Shown: positions 36,968 through 46,643 of the stretch, in pieces
Layout: every line of letters begins with the position of its first letter
Position numbering within the stretch: position 1 is the stretch's first letter
Assembly (NCBI RefSeq): GCF_008973665.1
Contig: NZ_WACP01000006.1
Coordinates: forward strand, 271,635 to 335,634
Source of the DNA: Paenibacillus tengchongensis
GTDB taxonomy: Bacteria > Bacillota > Bacilli > Paenibacillales > Paenibacillaceae
Direction: 5' to 3'
Length of the DNA stretch: 64,000 nucleotides
Position numbers and translations under genes: made by a program
The notes under the pieces: model-generated
What the model saw: the letters and a program-made list of their open reading frames with translations, nothing else
Database searches by the model: none
What the model was told of the DNA's origin: nothing

Positions 36968-39793
36968 TCAGGCACCCTGCAGGGCGGCCATTTGTTTTTG
37001 CAGGCGGGTAATCGCTTTTTGCTGGTCTTTCATCACACTGGTCAGTACCGCGATAATATCCATCGCACTGACCGCACGCTGATCCTTGTCGGCCAGAATG
37101 GCAGGAACCTCTTCGGCAATAAAGCCGAGTGTCCGCTCCTTCGTCCCGTCCTTGTATTTGAACGATACCGGATTAAGCGCTTCGAGCAGCCCTTTCGCTT
37201 CCTTTACGGGGAGGTCGGCGATGTTGTCCTTCAGCTCGCGGGAGGACCACCAATACATGCTGCCGTTGGCATAGACTCCGCCGCTCGCATGCAGATAGAT
37301 CCGGTCGCCGGCGTCGTTTGAAACGCCGATATCAAGCACGCAGTTCTCTCCGCTCGTCGGATAGAACTTGATCCAAGCAGAGTCGCCGCTGCCGCCGCCG
37401 GGGTCGGAAGGGAAGATAATGCCGTTGTTGCCGCTGCCCGCGCTCGGAATCAAGGCGCTGCGCACCTCCAGGCTGCTGTGCACCGAGGCATAAGACCAGT
37501 CGTTGCCGTAATTCAGGACAAGGCTGCTGCCGTTGTCCACGAGCGCTCTGCCCGGCGTCCCTCTGCGTCCCGGATAACCGATCTTGAAATCGGCGCAGCG
37601 CACAATGGCGTCGAAGTTGTCGGCCACATCAAGCTTTTTGAGCTTTCCGTCGAAATTCAGCACCGCAGTCTTAATGACTCCGTCGATTTCCAGATCTCCG
37701 GTAATTCTGGCGTTACCGTTCACCTGCAGGTAGGTGTTAACATCCAGCCGGTCCCAGATCGAAACTTTCCGGGCTCCTCCGTTTGCAGAATTGCCGACAA
37801 TCATCAGGGACCCGTAGGTTCCCGTATCATTGCTGATCTCAGCTTTGTTCCCTCCTGCGAATCCGGACCACCCGGAGGTGAAGCGGATCGGATTCTGTCC
37901 CGAGCCGGTCATAATGCGCAGTCCTCCGGTGACCTCCAGCTTATCCGCAGGGAGCAGCGTGCCGATGCCGACATTGCCCGAAGCATTAAGCGAAATATGG
38001 TCCAGCTTGTCGTTTGTGGTTCCGATCTCCAGCGTGCAATCCTCGCCTTCGCGCCGGTAGTATTTTATCCAGGCCATATCGCCGGAACCGCCGCCCGGAT
38101 CGCTCGGGAATACAATTCCGTTGCCTGCGCCGTTACCCACACTCGGAATAATCTGCCCGGACGCCTGAAGGCTGCCGTTGACGTAGAGCATACCGTTGAC
38201 GTCAAGCCGGTCCCAGATCGCTACCTTTCTTCCTTGTCCCGCGGATTGATTGCCCACGATCATCAGCGCTTTATGATACGTGGTGTCATTGCTGATCTCG
38301 GCGGTATTGTTCTTGCCGTCCGGGAAAGCGCTCCAGACGGAGGTGAAGCGGATCGGATTGCTTCCGCTGAGCATGCGCAGGCTGCCATCCACATCCAGCG
38401 AATCCTCCAGGGTCTTCCTCGGACCGATGCCCACATTGCCGCTGCTGTTCCAAGAGAGTACCGGCTTGTCCGTACGCGTGCCGTCGGCGGCGACCGCTCT
38501 GGTCCCGAGCACCCCGCCCGCTGCGCCGAACAGCGCCGGACCGTCCACCTCCGCACCTGCGAACAGCTTGCCCTTGCCGAACCACCCCAGGCCATGCGTG
38601 CTGTCAATAGTGTCCTTATCCGTAGCCTTCAGCCACAGCATTTTGTCATCCTTCAGCGCCAGATCCGCATCGCTGTACAGCTTGCCGGCTGCATTGTAGC
38701 CCAGGCTGGCGCCGGTGGCAGAGCTAAGCTTGCCGTGCTTGTGCATGCTGTCGGCAAAATCGTGGCCGATCAGCCCCTCCCAATCGTTGCCGTAGGCGAT
38801 TTTTTTGAGATCGGTGCCAAGCCCCGCTTTGAAGCATTGCTCGCTCTCGACCCAGACAATCCGGGCGTCCTGCGTGCCGCCGCTGCCCCGGTACACTTCC
38901 AGCCCGCCGTCGCGGGGACCGGGGAATACATAATCCGGATCATCGGGATTGGGGCTGTTGACCTCGACGAAGCTGTTCATAATACGCAGCTCGCTTTGGG
39001 ACTGGTCCTTGCCCTGCAGGTAGAGCTCGCCTTCCAGCGTCAGATCGCCTTTGATGTTCAGCGAGCCGGTGAAATGCGTCTCCCGGGCATTGACCTCCAG
39101 CACGTTACCTTCCTGCAGTGCATATACAGAGGGCATGGCAGCCAGAGACTGTTCATTGTCACTCATATTCCCGTTGTTATCTTCACTTTTGGCTTTGACA
39201 ATCAGCTGCTCGGTAACCATCTTCCGACCAGCCGCCCCCGCATAAATTCTCAGCGGTGTACGTGCGGCGTCCGAGTCATAGTCAAAGATGCAGGCATTGT
39301 CGATCTTCGTGTCAGTGCCGTCCTTGCGCGGGACCACACGGGCCAGCACGATGTTCCCGGCTCCCTCCGGTTGGATGGTCCCGTGACTGATCCTGCCGCG
39401 CTCCCAGGTATGAATCGGTTCGCCCTGGCCCCGTTCCACATTCCGCTCAGACTTTTCTTCCTTATAGCTGACCCATATATAAATGCTTTCATTGGCCATA
39501 TATTCGGACAAATCCACCGGATTATCCGGGTGTCCTTCATAGATCAGAATTTCCTGGCTGACGCTTTCGCCGTTCAGTACGACCTGATTCAGTGCCAAGC
39601 CTTCACTCACCTGCACCTGCATATCCTTGCCAGGCAGCGCCTGCACCTTCAGCCCGGTGACAATGCCCCAGGTGTGCAGATAGCGGTTATGCAGGCGCTG
39701 CAGACGCAGGTAGAAGTCCTGATCCAGGCTGTAATCGGCGGCATTCAGGAACAGCCCGTCGAAATAATTCATTCTCTTGAATTCTTTTCCCAT
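36968..39793 (-). CDS. eCIS tail fibre with C-terminal S74-type chaperone
   Basis: About 941 aa from the ATG at 39793 (GGAGG 9 nt upstream). N-terminal RMNYFDGLFLNAADYSLDQD and LHNRYLHTWGIVTGLKV match the giant fibre, so both should occupy the same baseplate site. The middle has VGIG-type beta repeats and two near-identical blocks around PSDPGGGSGDMAWIK and PSDPGGGSGDSAWIK. The C-terminus (WWSSRELKDNIADLPVKEA, LGFIAEEVPAIL, MDIIAVLTSVMKDQQKAI) is an endosialidase-type chaperone. Having two fibres suggests two receptor specificities. Confidence 0.88.
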   Translation of the reverse strand: MGKEFKRMNYFDGLFLNAADYSLDQDFYLRLQRLHNRYLHTWGIVTGLKVQALPGKDMQVQVSEGLALNQVVLNGESVSQEILIYEGHPDNPVDLSEYMANESIYIWVSYKEEKSERNVERGQGEPIHTWERGRISHGTIQPEGAGNIVLARVVPRKDGTDTKIDNACIFDYDSDAARTPLRIYAGAAGRKMVTEQLIVKAKSEDNNGNMSDNEQSLAAMPSVYALQEGNVLEVNARETHFTGSLNIKGDLTLEGELYLQGKDQSQSELRIMNSFVEVNSPNPDDPDYVFPGPRDGGLEVYRGSGGTQDARIVWVESEQCFKAGLGTDLKKIAYGNDWEGLIGHDFADSMHKHGKLSSATGASLGYNAAGKLYSDADLALKDDKMLWLKATDKDTIDSTHGLGWFGKGKLFAGAEVDGPALFGAAGGVLGTRAVAADGTRTDKPVLSWNSSGNVGIGPRKTLEDSLDVDGSLRMLSGSNPIRFTSVWSAFPDGKNNTAEISNDTTYHKALMIVGNQSAGQGRKVAIWDRLDVNGMLYVNGSLQASGQIIPSVGNGAGNGIVFPSDPGGGSGDMAWIKYYRREGEDCTLEIGTTNDKLDHISLNASGNVGIGTLLPADKLEVTGGLRIMTGSGQNPIRFTSGWSGFAGGNKAEISNDTGTYGSLMIVGNSANGGARKVSIWDRLDVNTYLQVNGNARITGDLEIDGVIKTAVLNFDGKLKKLDVADNFDAIVRCADFKIGYPGRRGTPGRALVDNGSSLVLNYGNDWSYASVHSSLEVRSALIPSAGSGNNGIIFPSDPGGGSGDSAWIKFYPTSGENCVLDIGVSNDAGDRIYLHASGGVYANGSMYWWSSRELKDNIADLPVKEAKGLLEALNPVSFKYKDGTKERTLGFIAEEVPAILADKDQRAVSAMDIIAVLTSVMKDQQKAITRLQKQMAALQGA

Positions 39794-39820
39794 GTTCTGC
39801 AACCTCCGGATTTGTAATCT

Positions 39821-40570
39821 CTAATCCTCTCGCATTCCTCCGACCAAGGTCTCCATACCTACACGGCCGTACACGCCAAGACGCATCCGCGGCACCTCGA
39901 TATTCAGGCTGTAATTGGTGTAGAACGGCTTCTCCCGGCGGAGCACCTCCTGCAGGATGTTCACCTTGTTCTGAAGCAGGCTCCGGTTGTGTGCGGGGAG
40001 GATGACGTGGACGGTAAAATAACTCGGCTCCGCCGGTCCGGCCATCGTATTGATGCCGATGCGGCTGCCTTTGCCGCAGCGGACCGGCTCCTCATAGCTC
40101 TCGATATGAATGGCGGCCTCCTCTCCGGCAAACACCTGCAAATACTCCGCAAGCCCCTCAGGGGTACCCCGCTTCTTATACAGCTCCATAATTCCGCCAA
40201 GCAGTTTGCGGTTCACTGTGCTGCGGTCAGCAGGCAGCGGAAGCAGCTGCGCCGGGTGAAGTGCCCGTTCGTAAGTGTCAAGGTTACCGTCGTATTCCTC
40301 ACCATCGGTCAGAGTGAGGCCAAGCCAGCCTGCCAGCCAGGGTAGAAAGGCCGCCGGGGTCTTGAGCGGATCGAAATAGTGATGAAATCCGTCAAGCAGG
40401 GCTTCAATTCCCGCCGACTCTCCGCTGAGCGCCCCTGTCTTGCCCGAGAGCAGCGCCTCAAAGCCCTTCAGAAACCGCCCCAGAAAAAAGTCCGCCTCAG
40501 ACTGGTTGGCCTGCTGCTGAAAGATCCGCGGCAAATAATTCACATAACTGTAATCCTCCTGAGTGGTCAT
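39821..40570 (-). CDS. eCIS baseplate protein, phage tail protein I-like (Pvc12/Afp12 position)
   Basis: 249 aa. The N-terminal YVNYLPRIFQQQANQSEADF and the stretch DPLKTPAAFLPWLAGWLGL are typical of tail protein P2 I-like proteins, which link the baseplate to the fibres. The central KRGTPEGLAEYLQVFAG also matches that family. The start overlaps the stop of the upstream baseplate J-type gene by 4 bp. It directly precedes the fibre genes, as expected for a wedge/fibre connector. Confidence 0.82.
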   Translation of the reverse strand: MTTQEDYSYVNYLPRIFQQQANQSEADFFLGRFLKGFEALLSGKTGALSGESAGIEALLDGFHHYFDPLKTPAAFLPWLAGWLGLTLTDGEEYDGNLDTYERALHPAQLLPLPADRSTVNRKLLGGIMELYKKRGTPEGLAEYLQVFAGEEAAIHIESYEEPVRCGKGSRIGINTMAGPAEPSYFTVHVILPAHNRSLLQNKVNILQEVLRREKPFYTNYSLNIEVPRMRLGVYGRVGMETLVGGMRED

Positions 40571-41439
40571 TCCTCCACCTCCACCTTCAGCTCCTTCAGC
40601 CGGAATAATTGGTAGGGCCTAAGCTCCGGCGAATCCAGCGACAAGGCGGCAACGTAATTCACACCGGGGATGGCTTCAACCAGGTGGTACAGGTCGGAAG
40701 CATACAGTCTCCGTCCCGGAGGCCAGCCCTCTCCCTCTTCTCCGCCGGATACGGGGTCCAGGAAGCGGCTTACCGCTTCGCTTACCGTAGCGGAAATTCC
40801 TTTATTTTTTGCGGATACCACCATAAAGACAGATACATCGCGGTAGTCGGGCTCGACCACATGCACCCGCGTGGTCAGCAGCTTACGGGCGTCGAGATAC
40901 GTCTTGACGGCGGCTTTAATCTCTGTGATTTCGCGCAGGAGATCATTCTGCCTGGCGGTTTGCAGCACCAGAATCACGGACACGTGGCCGAAGCTCTCTT
41001 TGTCCATGGCCGAACCATACTCCATATCCGTGTTGATCAGACAGAGCGTACGCAGCGCCAGGTCCGGGTACTTGTCTTGTATGCCCGGAATCTTGGCCAG
41101 TCCCTGCCTGGCGAGTTCCCGGTAATCGTCCGCCGTAACTGCACGGTAGGTTTCCTTGAACTGCTGTACCCCCCGGCGGATACCGTTCGTCAGGTCCTCG
41201 CCGTCCTTCAGCGCTGTGCCCAGCAGCTTCAGAAACTCCTGCTTGCTGGCATCTGTCACCTGATCCAGGCGGTACAGCACCATTTCACTGAACCAGGCAA
41301 ACAGCTCGACCAGTGTAATGCCCGGGTCGGAGGGATTATAATTCGTCCACTCCGGAGCATACAGCGGTATCAGCGATTTGGCGTCGGCGACCAACTGCTC
41401 GAAATCCAGATCGTCCAAATTCGGTATCGGAAGCGCCAT
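40567..41439 (-). CDS. eCIS baseplate J-like wedge protein
   Basis: 290 aa, ATG with GAAAGGAGG 7 nt upstream. The N-terminal DLVADAKSLIPLY-like segment, ITLVELFAWFSEMVLYRLDQ, AVTADDYRELARQG and the C-terminal YASDLYHLVEAIPGVNYVAA are hallmarks of baseplate J/gp47 proteins. It is shorter than its 1215-aa neighbour and probably arose as a second wedge component. It lies in the contiguous baseplate gene run. Structural role in joining spike hub and fibre wedges. Confidence 0.82.
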   Translation of the reverse strand: MALPIPNLDDLDFEQLVADAKSLIPLYAPEWTNYNPSDPGITLVELFAWFSEMVLYRLDQVTDASKQEFLKLLGTALKDGEDLTNGIRRGVQQFKETYRAVTADDYRELARQGLAKIPGIQDKYPDLALRTLCLINTDMEYGSAMDKESFGHVSVILVLQTARQNDLLREITEIKAAVKTYLDARKLLTTRVHVVEPDYRDVSVFMVVSAKNKGISATVSEAVSRFLDPVSGGEEGEGWPPGRRLYASDLYHLVEAIPGVNYVAALSLDSPELRPYQLFRLKELKVEVEE

Positions 41440-41454
41440 AGGCCTTCCTCCTTT

Positions 41455-44400
41455 CTAATGCTTGGCATGGAGACGCGTGTCCTGCGTAGAACAATACGGG
41501 CAGCGCTCCACCCCTGCCGGTATGCCGGCGGTTCCGGTGATATACTTCCGGTCCTCCCTGCGGATTTCCGCAAGGGCGCATTCCGGCTGCGCAGCGGTCA
41601 GATCATGAAGCATGTCCCCCTGCTTATCCAGCAGATATGCGAACACCGGAGCATCCGTCTTGTTGATCAGATGCGTGCCGCCGTATATCAGCTCGTTCTC
41701 CTCCAGGAAAATGTTCTCGCTGCTGGCCTGGCTGAGCTTCAGCGGTGTAGAGTTGATATATTCATCGTTGCGGCTGAGGTACACAATGTCACCCGGCTCG
41801 AAGACGGCGATTTTCAGGAAAAAGGTGTCTGCGCCTGCCGGGACTTCATTCATGATATAAGAGCGTACGAGGGCATCTCCGGGCAGGGTGTATTCGACAT
41901 CACTGCCTTCAGGATAGCTGAGCTTCAGCTCTTCGCCGTCCCAGGTCCGGCATTCCAGAATATCGCCGTCAATCGAGAGGACCTTCAGCTTGACCGGGCT
42001 GTAATTGCGGTAGCGCAGCTGAATCTCCGCATTCTCCCTGAAGCCTTTGACCATCAGGGATTTCACCTTGCTGCCTGCCGCCGCCCCTTCGAATAGCGCC
42101 ATTTGAACGGTGCCGTCATTCATCCGCACCGCGCTGTATTTCGGATATTCCACAGCCGGACGGTAGGGACCGCTCTCCAGCGGCTCAATGCCCAGCGTAT
42201 AGCATTGCAGAGAAGCCTTTACGGCGATGTCCGAAATATAGTCCACTCCAGGCGTGTTCTTAAGCAGGGCATAAACCTCTGATACGTACAGGTTATTCCC
42301 CAGCGCCCAGCCCTCGCCGTACTGCCCTCCATAGAGCGGATGGAAGAACTGCTTCAGCCCTTCAATCATCCGGCCTTCCGCCACTTTACGCTGCTCCACC
42401 GAGGTGAATGCCGCAGTCGCTTCAATGCCGATACGCACATAGTCAGGGCCGATTACGGCTATGCGCGGAGCAGGAGAACCAAGGATGGCCGCCGTCCGCT
42501 CCAGTAAATAGGCTTCAATCTCACTGAGCAGCTCCTGGCTCGGCACGGGCTTCGGCTCGTCCTTCTCCGGCACGACAATCACTGTAGCCGTTCCCGGCAC
42601 AAACTCCAGGTCACGGTTTCGGGCACCGAGACACTTCACCTTGGCGATCCGTGGCATGCCTTCCCGTACGAGCCATTCGATATCCTCTGCGGTAACCCCG
42701 CGGTCCCAGCTCTTCAGCGAATGCGGGCCGCGGACGATGGCCTGCTCCGTGCCTTCCTGGTCAAAGCCGCCGTCCGCAGCAACCGGATTGGTTACGCCGT
42801 CCAGCCAGTCGAAGCTGTCCCACATTCTCGTAATCGAGCCGGCGGCAACGTTGCCCGCAGCTCCCCCTCCATACTGGTAATCGCATTTGAGATTGTCGAC
42901 ACCCATCGGCGGAATCATGCCGTTCCGGCCGTCGCCGAAGCTGATCGTACCGCTGGTGCGATCGAGCATGTAATGCCGCCCATCCGCTTCGGACAAGGAG
43001 AACGCGTCCACTTCCTCCCACAAGCTCCACTCCGACTGACCCGAAGCCTCGCGGACCCACAGCCGCTGGCCTGGCAGCACCGGAGTCTTAGATAACTGGA
43101 AGCTCTGGTTCTCTTCCCCGTTGCTGGAGCCGGGAAGCTCGCCGGCAATGGTGCTGACATTGTGCGCCCATACCACGTTGGAATAGATGGCATCCAGTTG
43201 CGGCGCAATGTCGAAGCTGCCCTCCTCCAGCCGGGCACGGATCCAGTAATGCTCGGTCCCGAACAGCGCACGGCGGCCGGTATCCGCCGGCGCAGCGAAC
43301 TGGAGCATTTCCCTGCGGGTAAAGCCCCTGGTATCATCGCTGACAGGGAGCGTCAGCCATCTGCGGCCGTCCCAGTATTCCCAGGCAATCACCGGACTTA
43401 CCCCGAGCTGCTCACCGGTCAACGGGAAGAACAGCGACACCGGCAGATTGGCCGGATTTTGGTCGAAGGCAATATATAAGGTCGGGGACGGCTCCGTACA
43501 AGGATAGAAGGGCTTGAAATAGAGTCCTTCCTCTCTGCATTCCCGTGTCTTCTCCGCGAACACGAAATTATTCTCCGTCAGCACAACCTCAGGACAATCC
43601 TCCATGGTGTATTGATAAGAGATGCTGAGCTTTTGCAGAGACGGCGGCTTATAGGTCGCTTCGGTAAATTGCAGCTGGGCAATGGTCACCGTATTGTCTC
43701 CGACCTGCACCTCCTCGTCCCGGTAGCCGTATTTCGCTTCCTCGCCGTAATGGCCACCGGTAATACGCAGCCGGATCCAGTAATTATCCTCTCCGTTCAG
43801 CTCCGTTCTGCGGATGCCCGGACAACGGAAGCGCACGACCCCGCTGGCGGTCAGAAGATCGGGACGCCCCGTCCCTTCCGCTGAGCCGGACTGGGCTTCC
43901 GACTGCAAGCCCGTAATTGCGCTCCAGCTTGCCCCGTCCCAATATTCCCAGCTAAGCTGCACGAACTTCGTGTCCGGCAGCGGGCTGATCGCCGGGGCGG
44001 ACAACGCAATATGGACGGCAATCTCCCCGCCTTCCTTGGAGAAAGCCTCGCCGCAGGCAATGTAGAACGTATCGTTCACCTTCGGCTTATCGCCGAAGGG
44101 GTAATAGTCCTTGCCCAAATCAAGTGCAGCACCGCCTCCGAGAGCAGTATCCGGCTGCAGCGGCGCCGGACTGGCGATGCTGAGCGCCAGATGGAGCCCT
44201 TCAATGTCCGGCATGTCTGCGGCTGAGCTCACCTCTGTCCGGAGCTCCGCATACAGCCATTTGCTGTTCCATTCCCGAGTAGCGCCTGCTGCATCATATC
44301 CGGTGACCGTTTTGGCCTGGACTCCGCTTAACCCGTCGAACTGGTAGGCCGCTCCCCAGATGGAATCTCCCCATTCCCGGCTCACCGCAGGGGTAAGACG

Positions 44401-45102
44401 GACGGGGTTCCCGTCCTTATCGAAGCAGAACCAGTCCATCGTCAGAGGCACATTCCCCTGTTCAATGCTTCCGCTCTCCGGCGACCCCGTATCTTCCGGC
44501 TTGTTCAGGTACACCGTTAACCGGCTGCCGGCTTCCCCGAAGCCCAGCAGCTGCCCGTGGCCCAGATACAGCCGGTGAATCACTGCAGAATCTCCGGTGA
44601 ACAACTCCGCTCTGGCGCCCGGATCTTCATCCGAGAACAGAAAGTCATGACTGCTCCACTTGTCCCGCAGCGGATCGACACTGGCTGCCCGGACCGGCCG
44701 GGACTTGATGACCGTAAGATCCTTGTCGGTCTCGAAGATCAGTTCTCCTCCGCTATCGGGCTGGGCGGATACCTTGCTGCCCGCCGGAATGGTGCCTGTC
44801 CCCTGGGCATCATCTTTGGGTGTAAACAGCAGCGGCGCTTTAGCCGCCCGCGGCGGAGTCGGGCTGATGCCGACCATGTTCAGAAAGGAGATCAAGTGCT
44901 TCTCCGGGGCCTTGTTCAGCCGCTCCGTCACCTTGCCCAGCATATCCGTAAAGATATGGATCATGGCTTCGGCCTTCTTATCGGCTGCAAGCTCGGTCAG
45001 GTCACTCCATTCCTTGGTGCAATACCTGTAAATTAAGCTTCGCAGCTCTGTAACCAGCTGATCCTGATTCCGGCTGTCAATCAATGGCACTGAGTTTGGC
45101 AT
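41455..45102 (-). CDS. Large eCIS baseplate assembly protein, baseplate J-like (Pvc11/Afp11 type)
   Basis: 1215 aa. RIYRYCTKEWSDLTELAADK and AEAMIHIFTDMLGKVTERLN at the N-terminus are typical of the large putative baseplate assembly proteins of eCIS. The middle holds several EYWDGASW/EYWDGRRW repeats in beta-sandwich domains. Around residues 790-1000 the J-like domain appears: GVTAEDIEWLVREGMPRIAK, and NNLYVSEVYALLKNTPGVDY. The start overlaps the gp25 stop (TAATG). The main wedge of the baseplate. Confidence 0.88.
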   Translation of the reverse strand: MPNSVPLIDSRNQDQLVTELRSLIYRYCTKEWSDLTELAADKKAEAMIHIFTDMLGKVTERLNKAPEKHLISFLNMVGISPTPPRAAKAPLLFTPKDDAQGTGTIPAGSKVSAQPDSGGELIFETDKDLTVIKSRPVRAASVDPLRDKWSSHDFLFSDEDPGARAELFTGDSAVIHRLYLGHGQLLGFGEAGSRLTVYLNKPEDTGSPESGSIEQGNVPLTMDWFCFDKDGNPVRLTPAVSREWGDSIWGAAYQFDGLSGVQAKTVTGYDAAGATREWNSKWLYAELRTEVSSAADMPDIEGLHLALSIASPAPLQPDTALGGGAALDLGKDYYPFGDKPKVNDTFYIACGEAFSKEGGEIAVHIALSAPAISPLPDTKFVQLSWEYWDGASWSAITGLQSEAQSGSAEGTGRPDLLTASGVVRFRCPGIRRTELNGEDNYWIRLRITGGHYGEEAKYGYRDEEVQVGDNTVTIAQLQFTEATYKPPSLQKLSISYQYTMEDCPEVVLTENNFVFAEKTRECREEGLYFKPFYPCTEPSPTLYIAFDQNPANLPVSLFFPLTGEQLGVSPVIAWEYWDGRRWLTLPVSDDTRGFTRREMLQFAAPADTGRRALFGTEHYWIRARLEEGSFDIAPQLDAIYSNVVWAHNVSTIAGELPGSSNGEENQSFQLSKTPVLPGQRLWVREASGQSEWSLWEEVDAFSLSEADGRHYMLDRTSGTISFGDGRNGMIPPMGVDNLKCDYQYGGGAAGNVAAGSITRMWDSFDWLDGVTNPVAADGGFDQEGTEQAIVRGPHSLKSWDRGVTAEDIEWLVREGMPRIAKVKCLGARNRDLEFVPGTATVIVVPEKDEPKPVPSQELLSEIEAYLLERTAAILGSPAPRIAVIGPDYVRIGIEATAAFTSVEQRKVAEGRMIEGLKQFFHPLYGGQYGEGWALGNNLYVSEVYALLKNTPGVDYISDIAVKASLQCYTLGIEPLESGPYRPAVEYPKYSAVRMNDGTVQMALFEGAAAGSKVKSLMVKGFRENAEIQLRYRNYSPVKLKVLSIDGDILECRTWDGEELKLSYPEGSDVEYTLPGDALVRSYIMNEVPAGADTFFLKIAVFEPGDIVYLSRNDEYINSTPLKLSQASSENIFLEENELIYGGTHLINKTDAPVFAYLLDKQGDMLHDLTAAQPECALAEIRREDRKYITGTAGIPAGVERCPYCSTQDTRLHAKH

Positions 45103-45497
45103 TATTTCCCCACGCTTTCAAGGAAGAATGGATACACCAGATTGTATTTGCTGTTGCTGGCCCGGATGGAATATTCAATGGATACGTCCAGCTGTGACTG
45201 GTTGGCCAGCGGCGTTACCGTAATATCCTCCACCTCGATCCGCGGCTCCCAGTTCAGCAGCGCTTCTTCGATATAGCTGCGGATCAGTGTGGCGGTGCTC
45301 ATATTGTTCGGCGCAAAGACCAGCTCGCTGAGCCGGCAGCCGAAATCGGGACGCATGACCCGTTCCCCGCGGGCGGTAGACAGGATCAGGATGATCGACT
45401 CCCTGATGGCGTCTTCACCGGCGGATACACTGGTGCTGCCCCGCTGCACAGCGAACGGAAACCTCCAGCCCCGGCCCAAGAAATCTACTACTTCCAT
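45102..45497 (-). CDS. gp25/GPW-family baseplate protein (Pvc9/Afp9 type)
   Basis: 131 aa. GRGWRFPFAVQRGSTSVSAG, ESIILILSTARGERVMRPDF, GCRLSELVFAPNN and the end IEYSIRASNSKYNLVYPFF are textbook gp25/gpW lysozyme-related baseplate features. In contractile systems gp25 links the wedge to the sheath end and carries a conserved EPR motif; here WEPRIEVEDI is present. Spacing of four bases to the PAAR gene and an overlapping stop with the next gene show tight operon coupling. Confidence 0.93.
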   Translation of the reverse strand: MEVVDFLGRGWRFPFAVQRGSTSVSAGEDAIRESIILILSTARGERVMRPDFGCRLSELVFAPNNMSTATLIRSYIEEALLNWEPRIEVEDITVTPLANQSQLDVSIEYSIRASNSKYNLVYPFFLESVGK

Positions 45498-45501
45498 CTT
45501 G

Positions 45502-45888
45502 CTAACCTCCTATAAAAACCGTTCCCGCCGCAATCACCTTTCCTACGGGCAGATCGGCCGGGTCATTGCAGGTCTTGGCCGCGTCCCCGCTCCGCGCCGC
45601 CGGCTTGCCGTTAATCTTGACACTGGTGCTTCCGGCGACAATGGTGCCTTTGTTATGGGGCGGCTTCTGAAACAGGCCGCCTTGGGGAACATGTCCCGGC
45701 GTATTCGTAGCCGTGGAATCGACTGTGGCGGCGGGCTGGCCCATAATATTGACGTTGCCGCTGAGTGCGCCGTCGATGATCCCCGTATATGGGTGCGGCA
45801 ACGGAGTCGGCGCCGGTCCGGGGAGAATGACAATATGCATATCCGTGGCAACAATGCGGTCGCCCTTCTTGGCCGCCGGTTGTCCCAT
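45502..45888 (-). CDS. PAAR-domain spike tip protein (Pvc10/Afp10 type)
   Basis: 128 aa beginning GQPAAKKGDRIVATDMHIVI. Repeated PAA(R/T) and G-x-P-A elements (MGQPAATVDSTATNTPGHV, INGKPAARSGDAAKTC) define the PAAR fold, which sharpens the spike and binds a metal through His/Cys residues (HPYTG, KTCNDPADLP are candidates). It lies between the gp25 and spike genes. In eCIS it caps the gpV-like spike and may carry effectors. Confidence 0.92.
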   Translation of the reverse strand: MGQPAAKKGDRIVATDMHIVILPGPAPTPLPHPYTGIIDGALSGNVNIMGQPAATVDSTATNTPGHVPQGGLFQKPPHNKGTIVAGSTSVKINGKPAARSGDAAKTCNDPADLPVGKVIAAGTVFIGG

Positions 45889-45920
45889 ACCTCCAGCTCC
45901 CTCGCTAATTGATGTGTGCG

Positions 45921-46643
45921 TTAATTCAGGTTAATCATCGCTCCTTTGAGCGCCATACTGCCCGCAGCCTTGACGTTCATCCCGGCCTTGGCTTCAATCT
46001 TCGTGTCAGCGGAGGAGTTAATTTCTACCGTCTGAGCAGTCAGCGTCAGCTTGCCGCTTGGAGCAGAAATCTCCAGATCCTTGCCGGAAATGATGGAGAC
46101 CTTGTTGTCCTTCGTCTGGATCACGATTTTGTTCTTGCCTGCCTTGTCGATAATCTGGATGCTTTCGCTGCCGCTCTTGTCATCCAGCAGGATAGCGTGG
46201 CCTTTGGCCGAGATCAGCCTGATACGCTCTTCGCCGGCCTTGTCGCTGAACTCCACCAGATGCCCGCTCCGGGTCTTCACAACCCGCAGATTGTTCTTGC
46301 CGTCGGCATTCGTCTCGGGCGGTTCATCCTTGCCGTTCCAGAGGGAGCCGATCACATACGGACGGTTGACATCCCCATTCTCGAAGGCCACAAGCACCTC
46401 ATCATCCACCTCCGGCAGAAAGAAAATGCCTCTGCCCTTGCCCGTCATCAGAGAAGCGATGCGCGCCCAGTTGGATTCGGCCATGCCCAGCAGCGGAATC
46501 TTGACTTTTACCCGCCCGGGACCCGGCTTTTCCTTATCGTTCACCGCATCGTTCTTGATCACAATTCCTGTCAGAACGCCGTAAATCCGCCCGTCATTCA
46601 GCAGACTTTCGCTGAAGCTTCCAATTCCCGGTCCTTCGTTCAT
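45921..46643 (-). CDS. Spike protein, gp5/gpV/VgrG-type OB fold and beta-helix
   Basis: 240 aa. An N-terminal OB-fold: IYGVLTGIVIKNDAVNDKEK, GRVKVKIPLLGMAESNWARI, GIFFLPEVDDEVLVAFENGD and YVIGSLWNGKDEPPE, all classical for phage baseplate assembly protein V. The C-terminal part is a series of short beta repeats (IQIIDKAGKNKIVIQT, LEISAPSGKLTLTA) that should make the needle. It overlaps the hub gene by 4 bp. With the PAAR protein it forms the piercing tip. Confidence 0.92.
   Translation of the reverse strand: MNEGPGIGSFSESLLNDGRIYGVLTGIVIKNDAVNDKEKPGPGRVKVKIPLLGMAESNWARIASLMTGKGRGIFFLPEVDDEVLVAFENGDVNRPYVIGSLWNGKDEPPETNADGKNNLRVVKTRSGHLVEFSDKAGEERIRLISAKGHAILLDDKSGSESIQIIDKAGKNKIVIQTKDNKVSIISGKDLEISAPSGKLTLTAQTVEINSSADTKIEAKAGMNVKAAGSMALKGAMINLN

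Noticed and set aside
37478..39817. Rightward open frame of 779 codons opposite the shorter fibre
   Set aside because: It is antisense to a fibre gene with clear conserved ends; the translation is low in recognisable motifs. The same applies to 40609-42096.
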